DNA from: UBA11524 sp045132495
GTDB lineage: Bacteria > Bacillota > Clostridia > Christensenellales > Aristaeellaceae
DNA length: 64,000 nt
Assembly: GCA_045132495.1 (NCBI GenBank)
Contig: JBGUSK010000093.1
Location: 1-64,000, forward strand
Direction: 5' to 3'
In this document: piece after piece, positions 32,554 to 42,182 of the stretch
How positions within the stretch are numbered: the stretch's first letter is position 1
Layout of the letters: the number at the start of each line of letters is the position of its first letter
Notes under the pieces: model-generated
The model's input: only the letters and a program-made list of their open reading frames with translations
Told to the model about the DNA's origin: nothing
Database searches by the model: none
Made by a program: the position numbers and the translations under genes

Positions 32554-33417
32554 ATGCAAAAGACACTGAAGTATCTGCTCCTTGCCGTGCTGGCAACGCT
32601 GCTGCTCATTTTACCGCTTTCGGCGGGGGCAGAATCCGGTTCCTGCGGCGATAAGCTGAGTTGGTCCATGAATGATGCGGGAACGCTCACAATCTCCGGT
32701 TCCGGCAAGATGTGGGATTACGAAGCAGGCACTGCTCCCTGGGGCACCGGCGTCAACAAGCTGATTGTTGAAGCGGGCGTGACCAGCATCGGCGATTACG
32801 CCTTCTATAACTGCAGCAGCCTCAGCATCGCGCAGGTGTCTAACCATGTGGCCACGATCGGCGATGCTGCATTCAAAGGCTGCAGCGCTCTCAAGACTAT
32901 GCAGCTTTTGAACTCCACGCAGGAACAGACTTCCGGTGATGCCAATGAGGACGGCACTGTGGACATTCTGGATGCACTGCTGATGCTCAAGCACAATGCA
33001 GGCTGGAACGTGTTGATCAACGATTCGAGCACTGACGTGAACGAGGACGGTGAGACTGACCTCAGGGACGTTCTGGCGATCCTGCAGCGCGATGCAGGCT
33101 GGGATGTGGGTGATTTGCCTTTGAGCGATACGCTGCTGATCCGTATGCTGCTGGCGATGATCGTTCCTTGTGATCATGACGGCAGAACGGAGCTTATCGG
33201 AACGACCGTTGCCACCTACGAGCAGGAAGGATACACTGGCGACCTGTTTTGCAAGGAATGCGGCGAGCTCATTGAAGCGGGCATGACGCTGCCCAAGCTG
33301 GTGGAGCTGCCTGATACCGGCGATTCCAATCAGCCGATGCTGTGGCTGCTGATGGTGGCCCTGTCCAGCTGTGCATTGATCCTGTTGCGGCACAGCAAGA
33401 AGCTCAAGCAGCAGTAA
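32554..33417 (+). CDS. Cell-wall-anchored LRR/dockerin protein (LPXTG)
   Basis: A 287-residue surface protein with AGGAGG before ATG 32554. Residues 1-27 are a signal peptide. Residues ~28-125 hold BspA-type leucine-rich repeats (WDYEAGTAPWG, VTSIGDYAFYNCSSL, VATIGDAAFKGCSAL). Residues ~130-190 contain two dockerin-like calcium F-hand repeats (DANEDGTVDILDALLMLKHN and DVNEDGETDLRDVLAILQRD). The C-terminus has LPDTGD, a transmembrane helix and KKLKQQ, a sortase signal. It is a wall-bound scaffold-type protein. Sixteen bases separate it from the solute-binding gene. Confidence 0.85.
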   Translation: MQKTLKYLLLAVLATLLLILPLSAGAESGSCGDKLSWSMNDAGTLTISGSGKMWDYEAGTAPWGTGVNKLIVEAGVTSIGDYAFYNCSSLSIAQVSNHVATIGDAAFKGCSALKTMQLLNSTQEQTSGDANEDGTVDILDALLMLKHNAGWNVLINDSSTDVNEDGETDLRDVLAILQRDAGWDVGDLPLSDTLLIRMLLAMIVPCDHDGRTELIGTTVATYEQEGYTGDLFCKECGELIEAGMTLPKLVELPDTGDSNQPMLWLLMVALSSCALILLRHSKKLKQQ

Positions 33418-33432
33418 GAGAGGTACACAAAG

Positions 33433-36400
33433 ATGAAGAAAGCATTGTTTCTACTTTTTGCCTGTCTGATCTTCCTCTGCAGCGTGGCTGCGGCGGCTGA
33501 TGTGCCTGAGAATTATCCTGAGATCCGTATTGATCCGCTGACCGGCGAGCCCTATGACCTGGGCGGGCAGACGGTGTACATCCTGGACTACTGGTCCGGT
33601 GAGGGCGGCCGGTGGGAGAATCCGCCGGAGGAGCGTCAGGCCCAGTATGACTATCAGGACTGGCTGATGGAGACCTACAACTGCACCATCGTGCAGAAGC
33701 AAGCTGGCGACTGGCTCACCTGTGCTGATGAGGTGACGAGTTTTGCCGCTGACCCTGACGGGTCTCTCCGCGTGTACTTCGTTGAGCCCGGCAAGGTTGG
33801 CGAACTGATTTCCAATGGTGTTGTGGCGGACTGGAAGCGCAGCACCTCTGTGGATCTGTCTGAAACAAGCTGGAATCAGGCTACCGTGGATAAGTGGACC
33901 CTGGGAGAGCGCGTATACGGTGTGTCTACCGGTGCATCTGAGCCCCGCGGTCTGCTGTTCTTCAACAAGCGACTGCTGGCGGAGGCTGGCTTCGACTGGG
34001 ATGTTATCTACGACATGCAGGCCAATGGTACCTGGACCTGGGATGCGTGGGAAGAAATGCTGGCGCAGACCACCCGCGATACCGACAATGACGGCGTGAT
34101 CGACGTCTGGGGCGTCGGCGGCAGCGTTGACGATATGTATATTCTGGCTCCCTTCACTGCCGGCGGCTCCTTCTTCGAATTTGACAAGAATGGAAAGCTG
34201 CAGCCTACTGTGGATTCTGCAGTTACCATCGAGGCGCTGGAGTGGGCCCAGAACATTCAGAAGACCTACTGGATGCCTCAGCCGGAGGGTGCCAGCTGGG
34301 ATTGGTACAAGGAGGCTTGGCTCAACGGCCAATACACCTTCTATGTTTATCAGTCCTATGGCGGATTTAACGATAATTCCGAGATGTCCGGCATGGATGA
34401 CGAATGGGGCGCTGTGGCTTTCCCTGTTTCTGATGCGGGTGATCCCTATGTGACGGTTGTCTCTGAGAATACCGCCCTGATCCCTGATGTCTATACGGAT
34501 GATCAGATCTCGAAGATCTCCCTGATCTTCGACCTGTGGCACCGTCCCACTCCCGGCTATGACGACGAGTACGCCTGGGTCGGCGATAAGCTGCTTTACA
34601 CCGATGAGCGTGCAGTATACGAGACCTATGCCATGCTGCGCGAGGGCGAGCATGGCCGCGGCAACAAGTCTGAACTGCTGGGTACTCAGAACGATATTCT
34701 GGGCATTACGCTGATCTGGAGCATGCCCGACGGTGATATCAGCACGCTGATCAATGATGCCATGCCTACATGGCAGGACCTGTGTGATGCGCTGAACAGT
34801 AAGCTGGCGTCTGATGAGGAGTCTGGGGAATCGACTCCTGTGGTCTATCCCGACGTCCGCATTGATCCGATGACCGGCAAGCCCTATAACCTGGGCGGAC
34901 GAACTGTGTACATCCTGGATTACTGGTCCGGCGACGGTTCCCGTGTGGAGTCTCCCTCCAAAGAGCAGCAAGCCCAGTATGATTACCAGGATTGGCTGAT
35001 GAAAACGTACAACTGCACCGTCGTGCGGAAGCAGGCTGGTGATTGGATGTCCTGTGCTGACGAAATGAGCAGCTTCGCCAACGATCCTGATGGATCGCTG
35101 CGCCTCTACATCATTGAGCCCGGCAAGGTAGGTACGTTGATCGCCAATGGCTATGCTGCAGATTGGAACAAGAGCACCACAGTAAACCTGGCAAATGGGC
35201 ACTGGAATCAGGCCACAATACAGATGTTGACCGCTGGCAATAGTGTCTATGGTGCTTCTACAGGCGCCTCTGAACCCCGCGGCGTGGTGTACTTTAACAA
35301 GCGTATCCTCGATGAGGCGGGCATTGACTGGAATTCCATCTACGACATGCAGGCCAAGGGCACCTGGACGTGGGATGTCTGGGAGGAAATGCTGCAAGCG
35401 ACCTGCCAGGATCTCGACAACGACGGTGTTATTGACGTTTGGGGTGTGGGCGGCTCGACAGATGATATGTATCAGCTTGCCGTCTATACCAACGACAGCT
35501 CCTTCTTCGATTTTGATGAAACCGGTAAGCTGCGGCCCACTGTTGGTGATGCGGCTACCCTTGAAGCTTTGAACTGGGCAAAGGACATCAAGGCGAAATA
35601 CTGGATGCCTACCCCCGAGGATGCCTCCTGGGACTGGTACAAGAGCTCCTGGGTCAATGGTGACTATGCCTTCTATGTCTATCAGTCGTACGGCGGCTTC
35701 AACACCAACTCTGAAATGTCCAGCATGGAAGACGAATGGGGCTGCGTGGCTTTCCCTGTTGCCAAGAAGAATGGCACGTATGTGACCGTTGTCTCTGAAA
35801 ATACCGCCCTGATCCCCAATGTGTACACCAATGAAGAAATCTCGATGATTACGCTGATCTATGAGCTGTGGACGCAGCCCACCCCCGGCTACAACGACAG
35901 GAACGGCTGGATCGGCGACAAGTACTCCCTCACTGATAAGCGTGCGGTGGACGAGACCTACGCCATGCTGCGCAAGGGCAAGCATTGCCGCAGCAACAAG
36001 GTCATCTTCCTGGGCACACAGAATGATGTGCTGGGTTCCTCTCTGCTGTGGAGCCTGGACTACAGTGATCCTGCGGAGCTGATTGCGGCCGGTCTGCCGA
36101 GCTGGCAAGCTCAGTGTGACAGCTTGAATGCTGCCATGGCCGACATGATCGAACCGGAAGTCGACCTGACGGGTCTTGATGTGCTGAATCTGCCCAAATT
36201 CATGACCAGCATCGGCGCGGAAGCTTTCGCGGGCATTGGCACTCAGACGGTGGTGTTCCCTGATGGCTGTACTTCCATCGGCAGCCGCGTCTTCTCCGGT
36301 GCTTCCGACATGGATTATATTGTGGTTCCCGCCAGCGTGACCAGCATTGCCAGCGACGCCTTCGACGGATGTCCGTCCGGGATGAAGGTACTGGTGCAGC

Positions 36401-36498
36401 CGCAGAGCTATGCTGCCGCGTTCTGCTGCGAGAACGACATCAAGTACGTTGTCCTGTCCACCGAGAATATGGATGAGATCGTTTCTCAGATCTGGTAA
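33433..36498 (+). CDS. Tandem-duplicated extracellular solute-binding protein with LRR tail
   Basis: A 1021-residue secreted protein (signal peptide to about residue 22). Two copies of a family-1-type solute-binding domain lie at ~28-460 and ~472-905. The second repeats the first with an exact 444-codon offset (YPEIRIDPLTGEPY against YPDVRIDPMTGKPY, ILDYWSG in both). Motifs such as GASEPRGLLFFNKRLL and WGVGGS...DDMY recur. Residues ~920-1000 are a BspA-like leucine-rich repeat. No lipobox is seen, and no ABC permease is nearby, so it may be a surface carbohydrate binder rather than a classic transport receptor. Confidence 0.8.
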   Translation: MKKALFLLFACLIFLCSVAAAADVPENYPEIRIDPLTGEPYDLGGQTVYILDYWSGEGGRWENPPEERQAQYDYQDWLMETYNCTIVQKQAGDWLTCADEVTSFAADPDGSLRVYFVEPGKVGELISNGVVADWKRSTSVDLSETSWNQATVDKWTLGERVYGVSTGASEPRGLLFFNKRLLAEAGFDWDVIYDMQANGTWTWDAWEEMLAQTTRDTDNDGVIDVWGVGGSVDDMYILAPFTAGGSFFEFDKNGKLQPTVDSAVTIEALEWAQNIQKTYWMPQPEGASWDWYKEAWLNGQYTFYVYQSYGGFNDNSEMSGMDDEWGAVAFPVSDAGDPYVTVVSENTALIPDVYTDDQISKISLIFDLWHRPTPGYDDEYAWVGDKLLYTDERAVYETYAMLREGEHGRGNKSELLGTQNDILGITLIWSMPDGDISTLINDAMPTWQDLCDALNSKLASDEESGESTPVVYPDVRIDPMTGKPYNLGGRTVYILDYWSGDGSRVESPSKEQQAQYDYQDWLMKTYNCTVVRKQAGDWMSCADEMSSFANDPDGSLRLYIIEPGKVGTLIANGYAADWNKSTTVNLANGHWNQATIQMLTAGNSVYGASTGASEPRGVVYFNKRILDEAGIDWNSIYDMQAKGTWTWDVWEEMLQATCQDLDNDGVIDVWGVGGSTDDMYQLAVYTNDSSFFDFDETGKLRPTVGDAATLEALNWAKDIKAKYWMPTPEDASWDWYKSSWVNGDYAFYVYQSYGGFNTNSEMSSMEDEWGCVAFPVAKKNGTYVTVVSENTALIPNVYTNEEISMITLIYELWTQPTPGYNDRNGWIGDKYSLTDKRAVDETYAMLRKGKHCRSNKVIFLGTQNDVLGSSLLWSLDYSDPAELIAAGLPSWQAQCDSLNAAMADMIEPEVDLTGLDVLNLPKFMTSIGAEAFAGIGTQTVVFPDGCTSIGSRVFSGASDMDYIVVPASVTSIASDAFDGCPSGMKVLVQPQSYAAAFCCENDIKYVVLSTENMDEIVSQIW

Positions 36499-36575
36499 AA
36501 CAGGTCCGACTCTGCATTGGATCGCAATTCAAACTCGAAAAGGTACGAAGTCGCATCCGACGCAACATGACATCC

Positions 36576-36613
36576 ACGGCCTTACCCGGTTCAACGCCGG
36601 GCGAGGTCGTTTT
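36576..36613 (+). terminator. Terminator of the surface-protein operon
   Basis: ACGGCCTT and CCCGG pair with CCGGG and GAGGTCGT in a hairpin with one mismatch, followed by TTTT, 78 bases after the solute-binding stop. Confidence 0.8.
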
Positions 36614-36636
36614 GTGTGTATGTTCTTTGAGGATAT

Positions 36637-36665
36637 TTGACTGTTACGAAAACGTGTGGTATAAT
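36637..36665 (+). promoter_or_regulatory. Sigma-A promoter for the HAD phosphatase
   Basis: TTGACT, a 17-base spacer and a perfect TATAAT, 59 bases upstream of the start codon. Confidence 0.85.
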
Positions 36666-36723
36666 TAAAGTAACGGTCGTCAACACTGATATAAGGCTGA
36701 CAGCGATTGAAAAGAGGTTGTAT

Positions 36724-37500
36724 ATGAATCCCATCCAGATCATCTTTTTTGATATTGATGGTACGCTGGTGAATCCGAAAACAGGGAGAATCTCTGAAAA
36801 GACGATGCTGGCCTTGACACGCCTGAAAGAAAAGGGCGTCAAGCTGTGTATTTCCACCGGCAGAGCTCCTTTTGAAGTTCCGGATTTTGGTACACTGCAA
36901 TTTGACGCCTATTGTACCTATAATGGATCGCTGTGCTATGCGAATCATGAGATCATCCATAGTACCCCGATTGCGCCGGAGGATGTGGCGAGAGTGATCA
37001 ATAATGCAAGAGGGATCGGCCGTCCGGTCTCGGTTGCGGTCAAGGAACGTCTGGCTGCCAATGGTTTGGATCCGGATTTAGCGGATTACTACCGATTGGC
37101 GGGTCTGGAGCTGACGATTGCTGCGGATTTCGACGAAGCGTGTCGGGAAGATGTCTACCAGATCCTTGTCGGCTGCCGGGAAACGGAACATGCCAGCATT
37201 GCGGACGGCGCGACCGGCGTCAAGATTGCGGTATCCTGGGAACGGGCGGTGGATGTGATTCCGGCTTGCAGCGGGAAGGGAACTGCTATCACCAAAACGC
37301 TTGCGCACTTTGGCGTGGATGCATCCTGCGCAATGGCGTTCGGGGACAGTCAGAATGATCTGGAGATGCTAAAAGCAGTTGGGATGGGCGTCGCCATGGG
37401 CAACGCTGCAGACCAGGTGAAGGCGGTCGCGGATGATGTATGCGGGTCGGTGTACGAGGATGGCATCTACCATTACTGTTTCGGACGGGGATTGCTCTGA
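36724..37500 (+). CDS. HAD superfamily phosphatase, Cof type
   Basis: A 258-residue protein from ATG 36724 (AGAGG upstream). HAD motif I is FFDIDGTLV, motif II STGRAP, motif III Lys in GKGTAITKTL, motif IV FGDSQNDLEM. The C2B cap lies between residues ~85 and 185. Cof-type HADs dephosphorylate sugar phosphates and similar small molecules. It is followed by nagA after 89 bases, so an amino-sugar-phosphate substrate is possible but unproven. Confidence 0.9.
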   Translation: MNPIQIIFFDIDGTLVNPKTGRISEKTMLALTRLKEKGVKLCISTGRAPFEVPDFGTLQFDAYCTYNGSLCYANHEIIHSTPIAPEDVARVINNARGIGRPVSVAVKERLAANGLDPDLADYYRLAGLELTIAADFDEACREDVYQILVGCRETEHASIADGATGVKIAVSWERAVDVIPACSGKGTAITKTLAHFGVDASCAMAFGDSQNDLEMLKAVGMGVAMGNAADQVKAVADDVCGSVYEDGIYHYCFGRGLL

Positions 37501-37589
37501 TCCGCTTTCGACGGGCGATTGAGGGAGAAAGGATTCACAGGCTGTTTTCTGCGGTATCGGGATAAAGGAGATAAAGGAGGCAGGTTCCA

Positions 37590-38720
37590 ATGTTTTATAA
37601 GAATGCCAGGATCTTTTGCAACGATTTTACCTTTCGGATGGGCGCTTTTGAAGTGATCGACGGAAAATTCGGGCGGATTCTGCCGATGGATATCCCGGAG
37701 GATTCTGTTGATCTGAAGGGCGCAACGGTGCTGCCGGGGTTGATCGACGTGCATAGCCATGGCAATTCGGGCGCTGATTTTTCCGACGGTGATTACGAAG
37801 GACTCAAGACGATGGCGGCGTACTACGCGCAGGTAGGTGTCACGTCCTTTGCGCCCGCTTCCATGACGCTGCCTTATGAAACATTGGCCAAGGCATTTGC
37901 AAATGCAAAGCGGCTGACAGAGGAAGCACCTGCCGGGCTGTCTGTGCTGCGCGGCATCCAGATGGAAGGCCCCTATTTCTCCTACAAGAAGCGCGGCGCC
38001 CAGAATCCCGACTATCTGAAAGAGCCGGATTTTGAAGGCTTCAAAGCCCTGCAGGATGGATGCGGCGGATTGGTGCGGATTGTGGACGTTGCACCCGAGC
38101 TGCCTGGCGCAGAGGAATTTGTGAAGCAGGCAAAGGAACTGTGCACTGTTTCCATCGCCCATACTGATTCTGACTACGAGCATGCCCGGGCGGCCATCGA
38201 TGCTGGCGCTACGCACCTGACCCATCTTTACAACGCGATGCCTGCCATCCATCACCGCAACCCCGGAGTCATCCCGGCGGCTGCTGAAAATCCCAACGTC
38301 CGTGCCGAGTTGATCTGCGATGGTCTCCATGCTCACCCCGCTATGGTGCGCTTTGCCTTCTCCATTTTCGGCGGCGAACGGATGGTGTTGGTCTCTGACT
38401 CCGGCCGCTGCTGCGGAATGCCAAACGGCAGCAAGTTCGAGCTGGGCGGTCAGGATGCATGGCTGGTGGATGGTGTTGCCCGCCTGGCAGACGGTACGAT
38501 TGCCTGCTCAGCAACCAATTTGTATGACTGCATGGTCAATGCGATCCGCTTTGGTATTGCGGAGGAAGATGCCATCCGCGCGGCGAGCTATAACCCGGCC
38601 TGTGCCATCGGAGCGGAGGCAGTGGTTGGTTCCATCGAAACGGGCAAGGTGGCAGACTTCCTTGTCTGCTCCGCGGATTATGCCAGCCGCCGTGTCTTCA
38701 TGGCTGGACAGGAGCTGTAA
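37590..38720 (+). CDS. nagA: N-acetylglucosamine-6-phosphate deacetylase
   Basis: A 376-residue amidohydrolase converting GlcNAc-6-P to glucosamine-6-P in the cytoplasm. Visible motifs are PGLIDVHSHGNSG, IQMEGPYF (metal Glu), SIAHTDSDY, THLYNAMPAIHHR, CDGLHAHP and LVSDSGRCCG (catalytic Asp). The length is normal. AGGAGG-like GGAGGCAGG precedes the start. nagB, the next pathway step, lies convergent just beyond a shared terminator, and the PTS genes nearby supply the substrate. Confidence 0.95.
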   Translation: MFYKNARIFCNDFTFRMGAFEVIDGKFGRILPMDIPEDSVDLKGATVLPGLIDVHSHGNSGADFSDGDYEGLKTMAAYYAQVGVTSFAPASMTLPYETLAKAFANAKRLTEEAPAGLSVLRGIQMEGPYFSYKKRGAQNPDYLKEPDFEGFKALQDGCGGLVRIVDVAPELPGAEEFVKQAKELCTVSIAHTDSDYEHARAAIDAGATHLTHLYNAMPAIHHRNPGVIPAAAENPNVRAELICDGLHAHPAMVRFAFSIFGGERMVLVSDSGRCCGMPNGSKFELGGQDAWLVDGVARLADGTIACSATNLYDCMVNAIRFGIAEEDAIRAASYNPACAIGAEAVVGSIETGKVADFLVCSADYASRRVFMAGQEL

Positions 38721-38730
38721 GCATAAAATG

Positions 38731-38757
38731 ACGCCCTTCGGATCATCCGAAGGGCGT
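38731..38757. terminator. Bidirectional terminator between nagA and nagB
   Basis: ACGCCCTTCGGA and TCCGAAGGGCGT pair perfectly around a 3-base loop, with T after it on the plus strand and AAAA before it, giving a T-tract for the minus strand too. Confidence 0.93.
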
Positions 38758-38768
38758 TTTGCAGGAGA

Positions 38769-39554
38769 TTATTTCTCGTTCTTATAGATTTCCTTGAAAT
38801 ACCTGTAGGTATCGACCTTCAGCTCGCCGCAGGCAGCCTCGTCACAAGCAACGATTCCGTCGGGATGCAGCTGCAGGGCAGAAATGGTCCAGGCGTGATC
38901 AACGCCGCCTTCCACACAATGACGCAGCGCGCGGGCTTTGTTGTGGCCGCTGATGAGCAGCAGCACCTGGCGGGAATCGCAGACCGTGCCAACGCCCACG
39001 GAAAGGGCGGTCTTGGGCACCTTGTCAGGATCGTTGTCAAAGAAACGGGAGTTGGCGATTAAGGTATCTTCGGTCAGGGCACGGACGCCGGTGCGGGAGG
39101 TCAGGGAAGTGAAGGGCTCGTTGAAAGCGATGTGTCCGTCCACACCTGCGCCGCCCATGAAGAGGTCGATACCGCCGCAGGCCTTGATCTTCTCCTCATA
39201 GCGCTGGCACTCGCCTTCGGGATCATCCGTCATACCATCCAGGATATTGATATTCTCCGCAGGAATATCAATGTGGTCGAAGAAATTGTGGTGCATGAAG
39301 TACCAGTAGCTCTGGTCGTGCTCACGGGGCAGGCCGATGTATTCATCCATATTGAAGGTGATGACGTTCTTGAAGGAGACCTCTCCGGCCCGGTTCATCT
39401 CAATGAGGCGCTTGTACACGCCCAGCGGCGAGGAACCGGTCGGCAAGCCAAGAACGAAGGGACGATCCGCCTTGTGGTTGTTGATGGCGTCTGCAATGTG
39501 CTGCGCGGCCCATGCACACATCTCGTTGTAGTTGTTCTTGATAATCAGTTTCAT
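38769..39554 (-). CDS. nagB: Glucosamine-6-phosphate deaminase
   Basis: A 261-residue protein. ATG 39554 is preferred over 39560 because GGGGGA is seven bases upstream. NagB converts glucosamine-6-P to fructose-6-P and ammonia. Signatures are LGLPTGSSPLGVYKRL, ITFNMDEYIGL, FMGGAGVDGHIAFNEP (catalytic Asp, His and Glu) and LTEDT-like ALTEDTLIANSRFF. Convergent with nagA. A promoter is at 39613-39641. Confidence 0.95.
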   Translation of the reverse strand: MKLIIKNNYNEMCAWAAQHIADAINNHKADRPFVLGLPTGSSPLGVYKRLIEMNRAGEVSFKNVITFNMDEYIGLPREHDQSYWYFMHHNFFDHIDIPAENINILDGMTDDPEGECQRYEEKIKACGGIDLFMGGAGVDGHIAFNEPFTSLTSRTGVRALTEDTLIANSRFFDNDPDKVPKTALSVGVGTVCDSRQVLLLISGHNKARALRHCVEGGVDHAWTISALQLHPDGIVACDEAACGELKVDTYRYFKEIYKNEK

Positions 39555-39612
39555 GTGCATTCCCCCTATGTGCTTTGCCGGAAAGATGATGAGTCTTTCC
39601 GTGTTTGCTATT

Positions 39613-39641
39613 ATTATACATGTTTTTTCCGCATTTGTCTA
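39613..39641 (-). promoter_or_regulatory. Promoter of nagB
   Basis: On the minus strand TAGACA, a 17-base spacer and a perfect TATAAT, about 60 bases upstream of the start. Confidence 0.8.
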
Positions 39642-39719
39642 TTACTCTGCAGCAGTTTATTGATGATACTTTCAATTTGGATGTGTATGCAAGATAAGGT
39701 AAATAAGGGAGGGCCTGAT

Positions 39720-40469
39720 GTGACGGAAATTCTGGAAGTAGCGGTCGATTCATTGGCATCTGCGCGCGCGGCGATTGCGGGTGGAGCAGACAGGCTGGAG
39801 CTGTGCAGTGCGCTGGCGGTAGGTGGTTTGACGCCATACACGGAGCTTTTGCAGCAGATCCGTACAGAAAGCAACATTCCGATCCGCTGCCTGATTCGTG
39901 TGCGGGGCGGCGATTTCCTGTACACAAGGGAGGAAATTATGCTGATGGCAGCCCAGATTGATCATCTGCGGGATACAGGTGCAGATGGGTTTGTGATTGG
40001 ATGCCTGACTGCACAGGGAGAATTGGATGGCGAAGGGATGGCACCGTTGCTGACGGCAGCAAGAGGGAAGGGGCTGACGCTGCATCGCTGCATCGACGTG
40101 TCCTGCGATCCATGCCGAACCTATCTACATGCCAAGGAACTGGGATTCGACACTGTCTTGACCAGCGGCGCAGCTGGCTGTAGTTCGCAGGGAATTGAAA
40201 CCATCCGTGCCCTTGTTCAATTGCGGGATAAGTGCCATGGCCCGGAGGTGCTCGTAGGAGCAGGCGTCAATGCTGATGTCATCGCGGCGTTCAGATCGGC
40301 CTGCCCTGGGATACGTGCTTTCCACATGAGCGGGAAGGTGGAGAAGGAGAGCGGTATGCTATTCCGTCGGGAAGGGGTTCCCATGGGGCTTCCTGGCCTG
40401 GATGAATGGCATATCCAGCAGACCAGCGAAGCCAATGTCCGCGCCGCCCGCGCTGCGCTGGATGCATGA
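39720..40469 (+). CDS. cutC: CutC family protein
   Basis: A 249-residue TIM-barrel protein from GTG 39720, with GGGAGGG upstream. Family motifs are EVAVDSLASARAAIAGGADRLELCSAL, GGLTP, IRVRGGDFLYT, DGFVIGCL, LTLHRCIDV, VLTSGAAG and FHMSGK. CutC was linked to copper homeostasis, though its enzymatic role is unsettled. Its position in an amino-sugar locus hints at a carbohydrate role. Confidence 0.92.
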   Translation: MTEILEVAVDSLASARAAIAGGADRLELCSALAVGGLTPYTELLQQIRTESNIPIRCLIRVRGGDFLYTREEIMLMAAQIDHLRDTGADGFVIGCLTAQGELDGEGMAPLLTAARGKGLTLHRCIDVSCDPCRTYLHAKELGFDTVLTSGAAGCSSQGIETIRALVQLRDKCHGPEVLVGAGVNADVIAAFRSACPGIRAFHMSGKVEKESGMLFRREGVPMGLPGLDEWHIQQTSEANVRAARAALDA

Positions 40470-40484
40470 ATCAGCAGCAGTTGT

Positions 40485-40521
40485 GATAAAAAACTGCCCC
40501 GGAGATTTTTCTCCGGGGCAG
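40485..40521 (-). terminator. Terminator of PTS operon
   Basis: CTGCCCCGGAGA and TCTCCGGGGCAG pair perfectly around four bases. Read on the minus strand, a run of six T follows, 43 bases after the EIICB stop. It may also slow convergent transcription from cutC. Confidence 0.9.
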
Positions 40522-40563
40522 CGCTGTTATCTGCCGCGTGGGCCGCAGCAGAACAGAGATGTC

Positions 40564-42042
40564 TTACTCAGCGATCTTCTTGAACTCTTCGTAGACAAAC
40601 TGAACCTTGGGTCCGATAACAACCTGCACAGCAGTCTTACCGGGACGGATGACGCCGGAGGCGCCGGAGGACTTGATCTTCGCCTCGTCCACCAGCAGGC
40701 GATCCTTGACTTCCAGGCGCAGACGGGTGATGCAGTGGTCGATGGAGGCAACGTTCTCCTTGCCGCCCAGGCCTTCCAGAATGATCTGGGCCATCGCGGT
40801 GTAGTCGTCGTTTGCCAGCTCGATCTTCATTTCGCCTTCCTGATCGTCCTCACGGCCGGGGGTCTTCAGATCCCACTTGGTGATGGCGAACTTGAACACG
40901 AGGTAGAACACCCCGAAGGCAGCGATGCCCAGGGGGATGATCAGCCAGGTGTTGGCAGCGGCGGGCAGAGAAGCGGAGAAGATCAGGTCAGTGGCGCCCG
41001 CAGAGAACATGAAGCCGCCGCGGAAGCCCAGGGCTACGGTGATGATGGTGAAGATGCCGTACAGGGCAGCGTACACCACATACAGGGGGAAGGCCAGGAA
41101 CATGAAGGCGAATTCGAAGGGCTCGGTCACGCCGCAGATGAAGGCACACAGAGCAGCGGCACCAACGATACCGGCCGCGATCTTGCGGTTCTTGGTCTTG
41201 GCGCACTGGATCATGGCGAGCGCAGCGCCGGGGATACCGAACATCATGCAGGGGAAGAAGCCGGACATGTACATGCCGATGGACCAGTTCGCGTTCGCAG
41301 CGATTTCGCCGGTGGGGTTCCAGTAGGCAGTCAGATCACCCAGGCCGATGGTATCGAACCAGAACACGTTGTTCAGAGCGTGATGCAGGCCGGTGGGGAT
41401 CAGCAGACGGTTCAGGAAAGCGTAGATACCGGCGCCCACAGCGTCCAGGCTGACGATGGCACGGCCGATCTCGTACAGGCCACGGAAGATGATGGGCCAC
41501 ACGAACAGCAGGATCGCGGAAACCACGATGGAGACCACAGCGGTCACGATGGCCACAGCGCGCTTGCCGGAGAAGAAGGCCAGGAAGTCAGGCAGCTTGG
41601 TGCCCTTGAACTTGTTGTAGCACACGCCGCCGATGATGCCGCCCAGGATGCCGATGAAGGCATTGCCGGCAGTCTTGGCGTAAGCCACGCTGTTGATCTC
41701 GTTGATCATGAAGGGAGCGATGGTGCCCACGGTGCCGGGAGCCAGCAGGGTGGTCATCATCAGGTAGGAAACCATACCGGCCAGGCCGGCAGTACCGTCG
41801 TTGTCCTTGGTCAGGCCAACGCCAACGCCGATGGCGAACAGGATCGCCATGTTGTCGATCAGAGCCGCGCCGGCCTTGATCAGGAAAACGCCCAGGACGT
41901 ATGCAAAACCAGTGGTAGCACCGGCAGCACCCATGGCAGCGGGAGCCAGAGCGTAGCCCAGACCCATCAGGATACCACAGATGGGAAGCGCAGCGACGGG
42001 CAGCATCATAGCCTTGCCCAGCTTCTGAAGATGCTTCATCAT
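40564..42042 (-). CDS. nagE: PTS EIICB permease, glucose/N-acetylglucosamine type
   Basis: A 492-residue membrane protein. ATG 42042 follows AGGAGG by nine bases (ATG 42039 is possible). The EIIC domain with about ten transmembrane segments covers residues 1-375, with substrate-site features LGLGDLTAYWNPTGEI and CGVTEPFEFAFMFLAFPL. The EIIB domain at ~410-492 holds the phosphocysteine in IDHCITRLRLEV. EIIA is a separate gene upstream. With nagA/nagB nearby, GlcNAc is the most likely sugar, but glucose cannot be excluded. Confidence 0.9.
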   Translation of the reverse strand: MMKHLQKLGKAMMLPVAALPICGILMGLGYALAPAAMGAAGATTGFAYVLGVFLIKAGAALIDNMAILFAIGVGVGLTKDNDGTAGLAGMVSYLMMTTLLAPGTVGTIAPFMINEINSVAYAKTAGNAFIGILGGIIGGVCYNKFKGTKLPDFLAFFSGKRAVAIVTAVVSIVVSAILLFVWPIIFRGLYEIGRAIVSLDAVGAGIYAFLNRLLIPTGLHHALNNVFWFDTIGLGDLTAYWNPTGEIAANANWSIGMYMSGFFPCMMFGIPGAALAMIQCAKTKNRKIAAGIVGAAALCAFICGVTEPFEFAFMFLAFPLYVVYAALYGIFTIITVALGFRGGFMFSAGATDLIFSASLPAAANTWLIIPLGIAAFGVFYLVFKFAITKWDLKTPGREDDQEGEMKIELANDDYTAMAQIILEGLGGKENVASIDHCITRLRLEVKDRLLVDEAKIKSSGASGVIRPGKTAVQVVIGPKVQFVYEEFKKIAE

Positions 42043-42182
42043 AGTGATGAACCTCCTAAATATTCTCTTGTGTCTCTCTATACAGAGCTGTCGGCCCACG
42101 ACAGCCGTGTACCAATGTCAGGTTGGGATTCAGCCCGATTCGTGATAACCAGGCCTCGTTCCCGGGGCGTGCCATCAGGGAA

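Noticed and set aside
33451..36108. 885-codon open frame antisense to the duplicated solute-binding protein
   Set aside because: Its openness mirrors the codon bias of the sense gene; no domain is recognisable.
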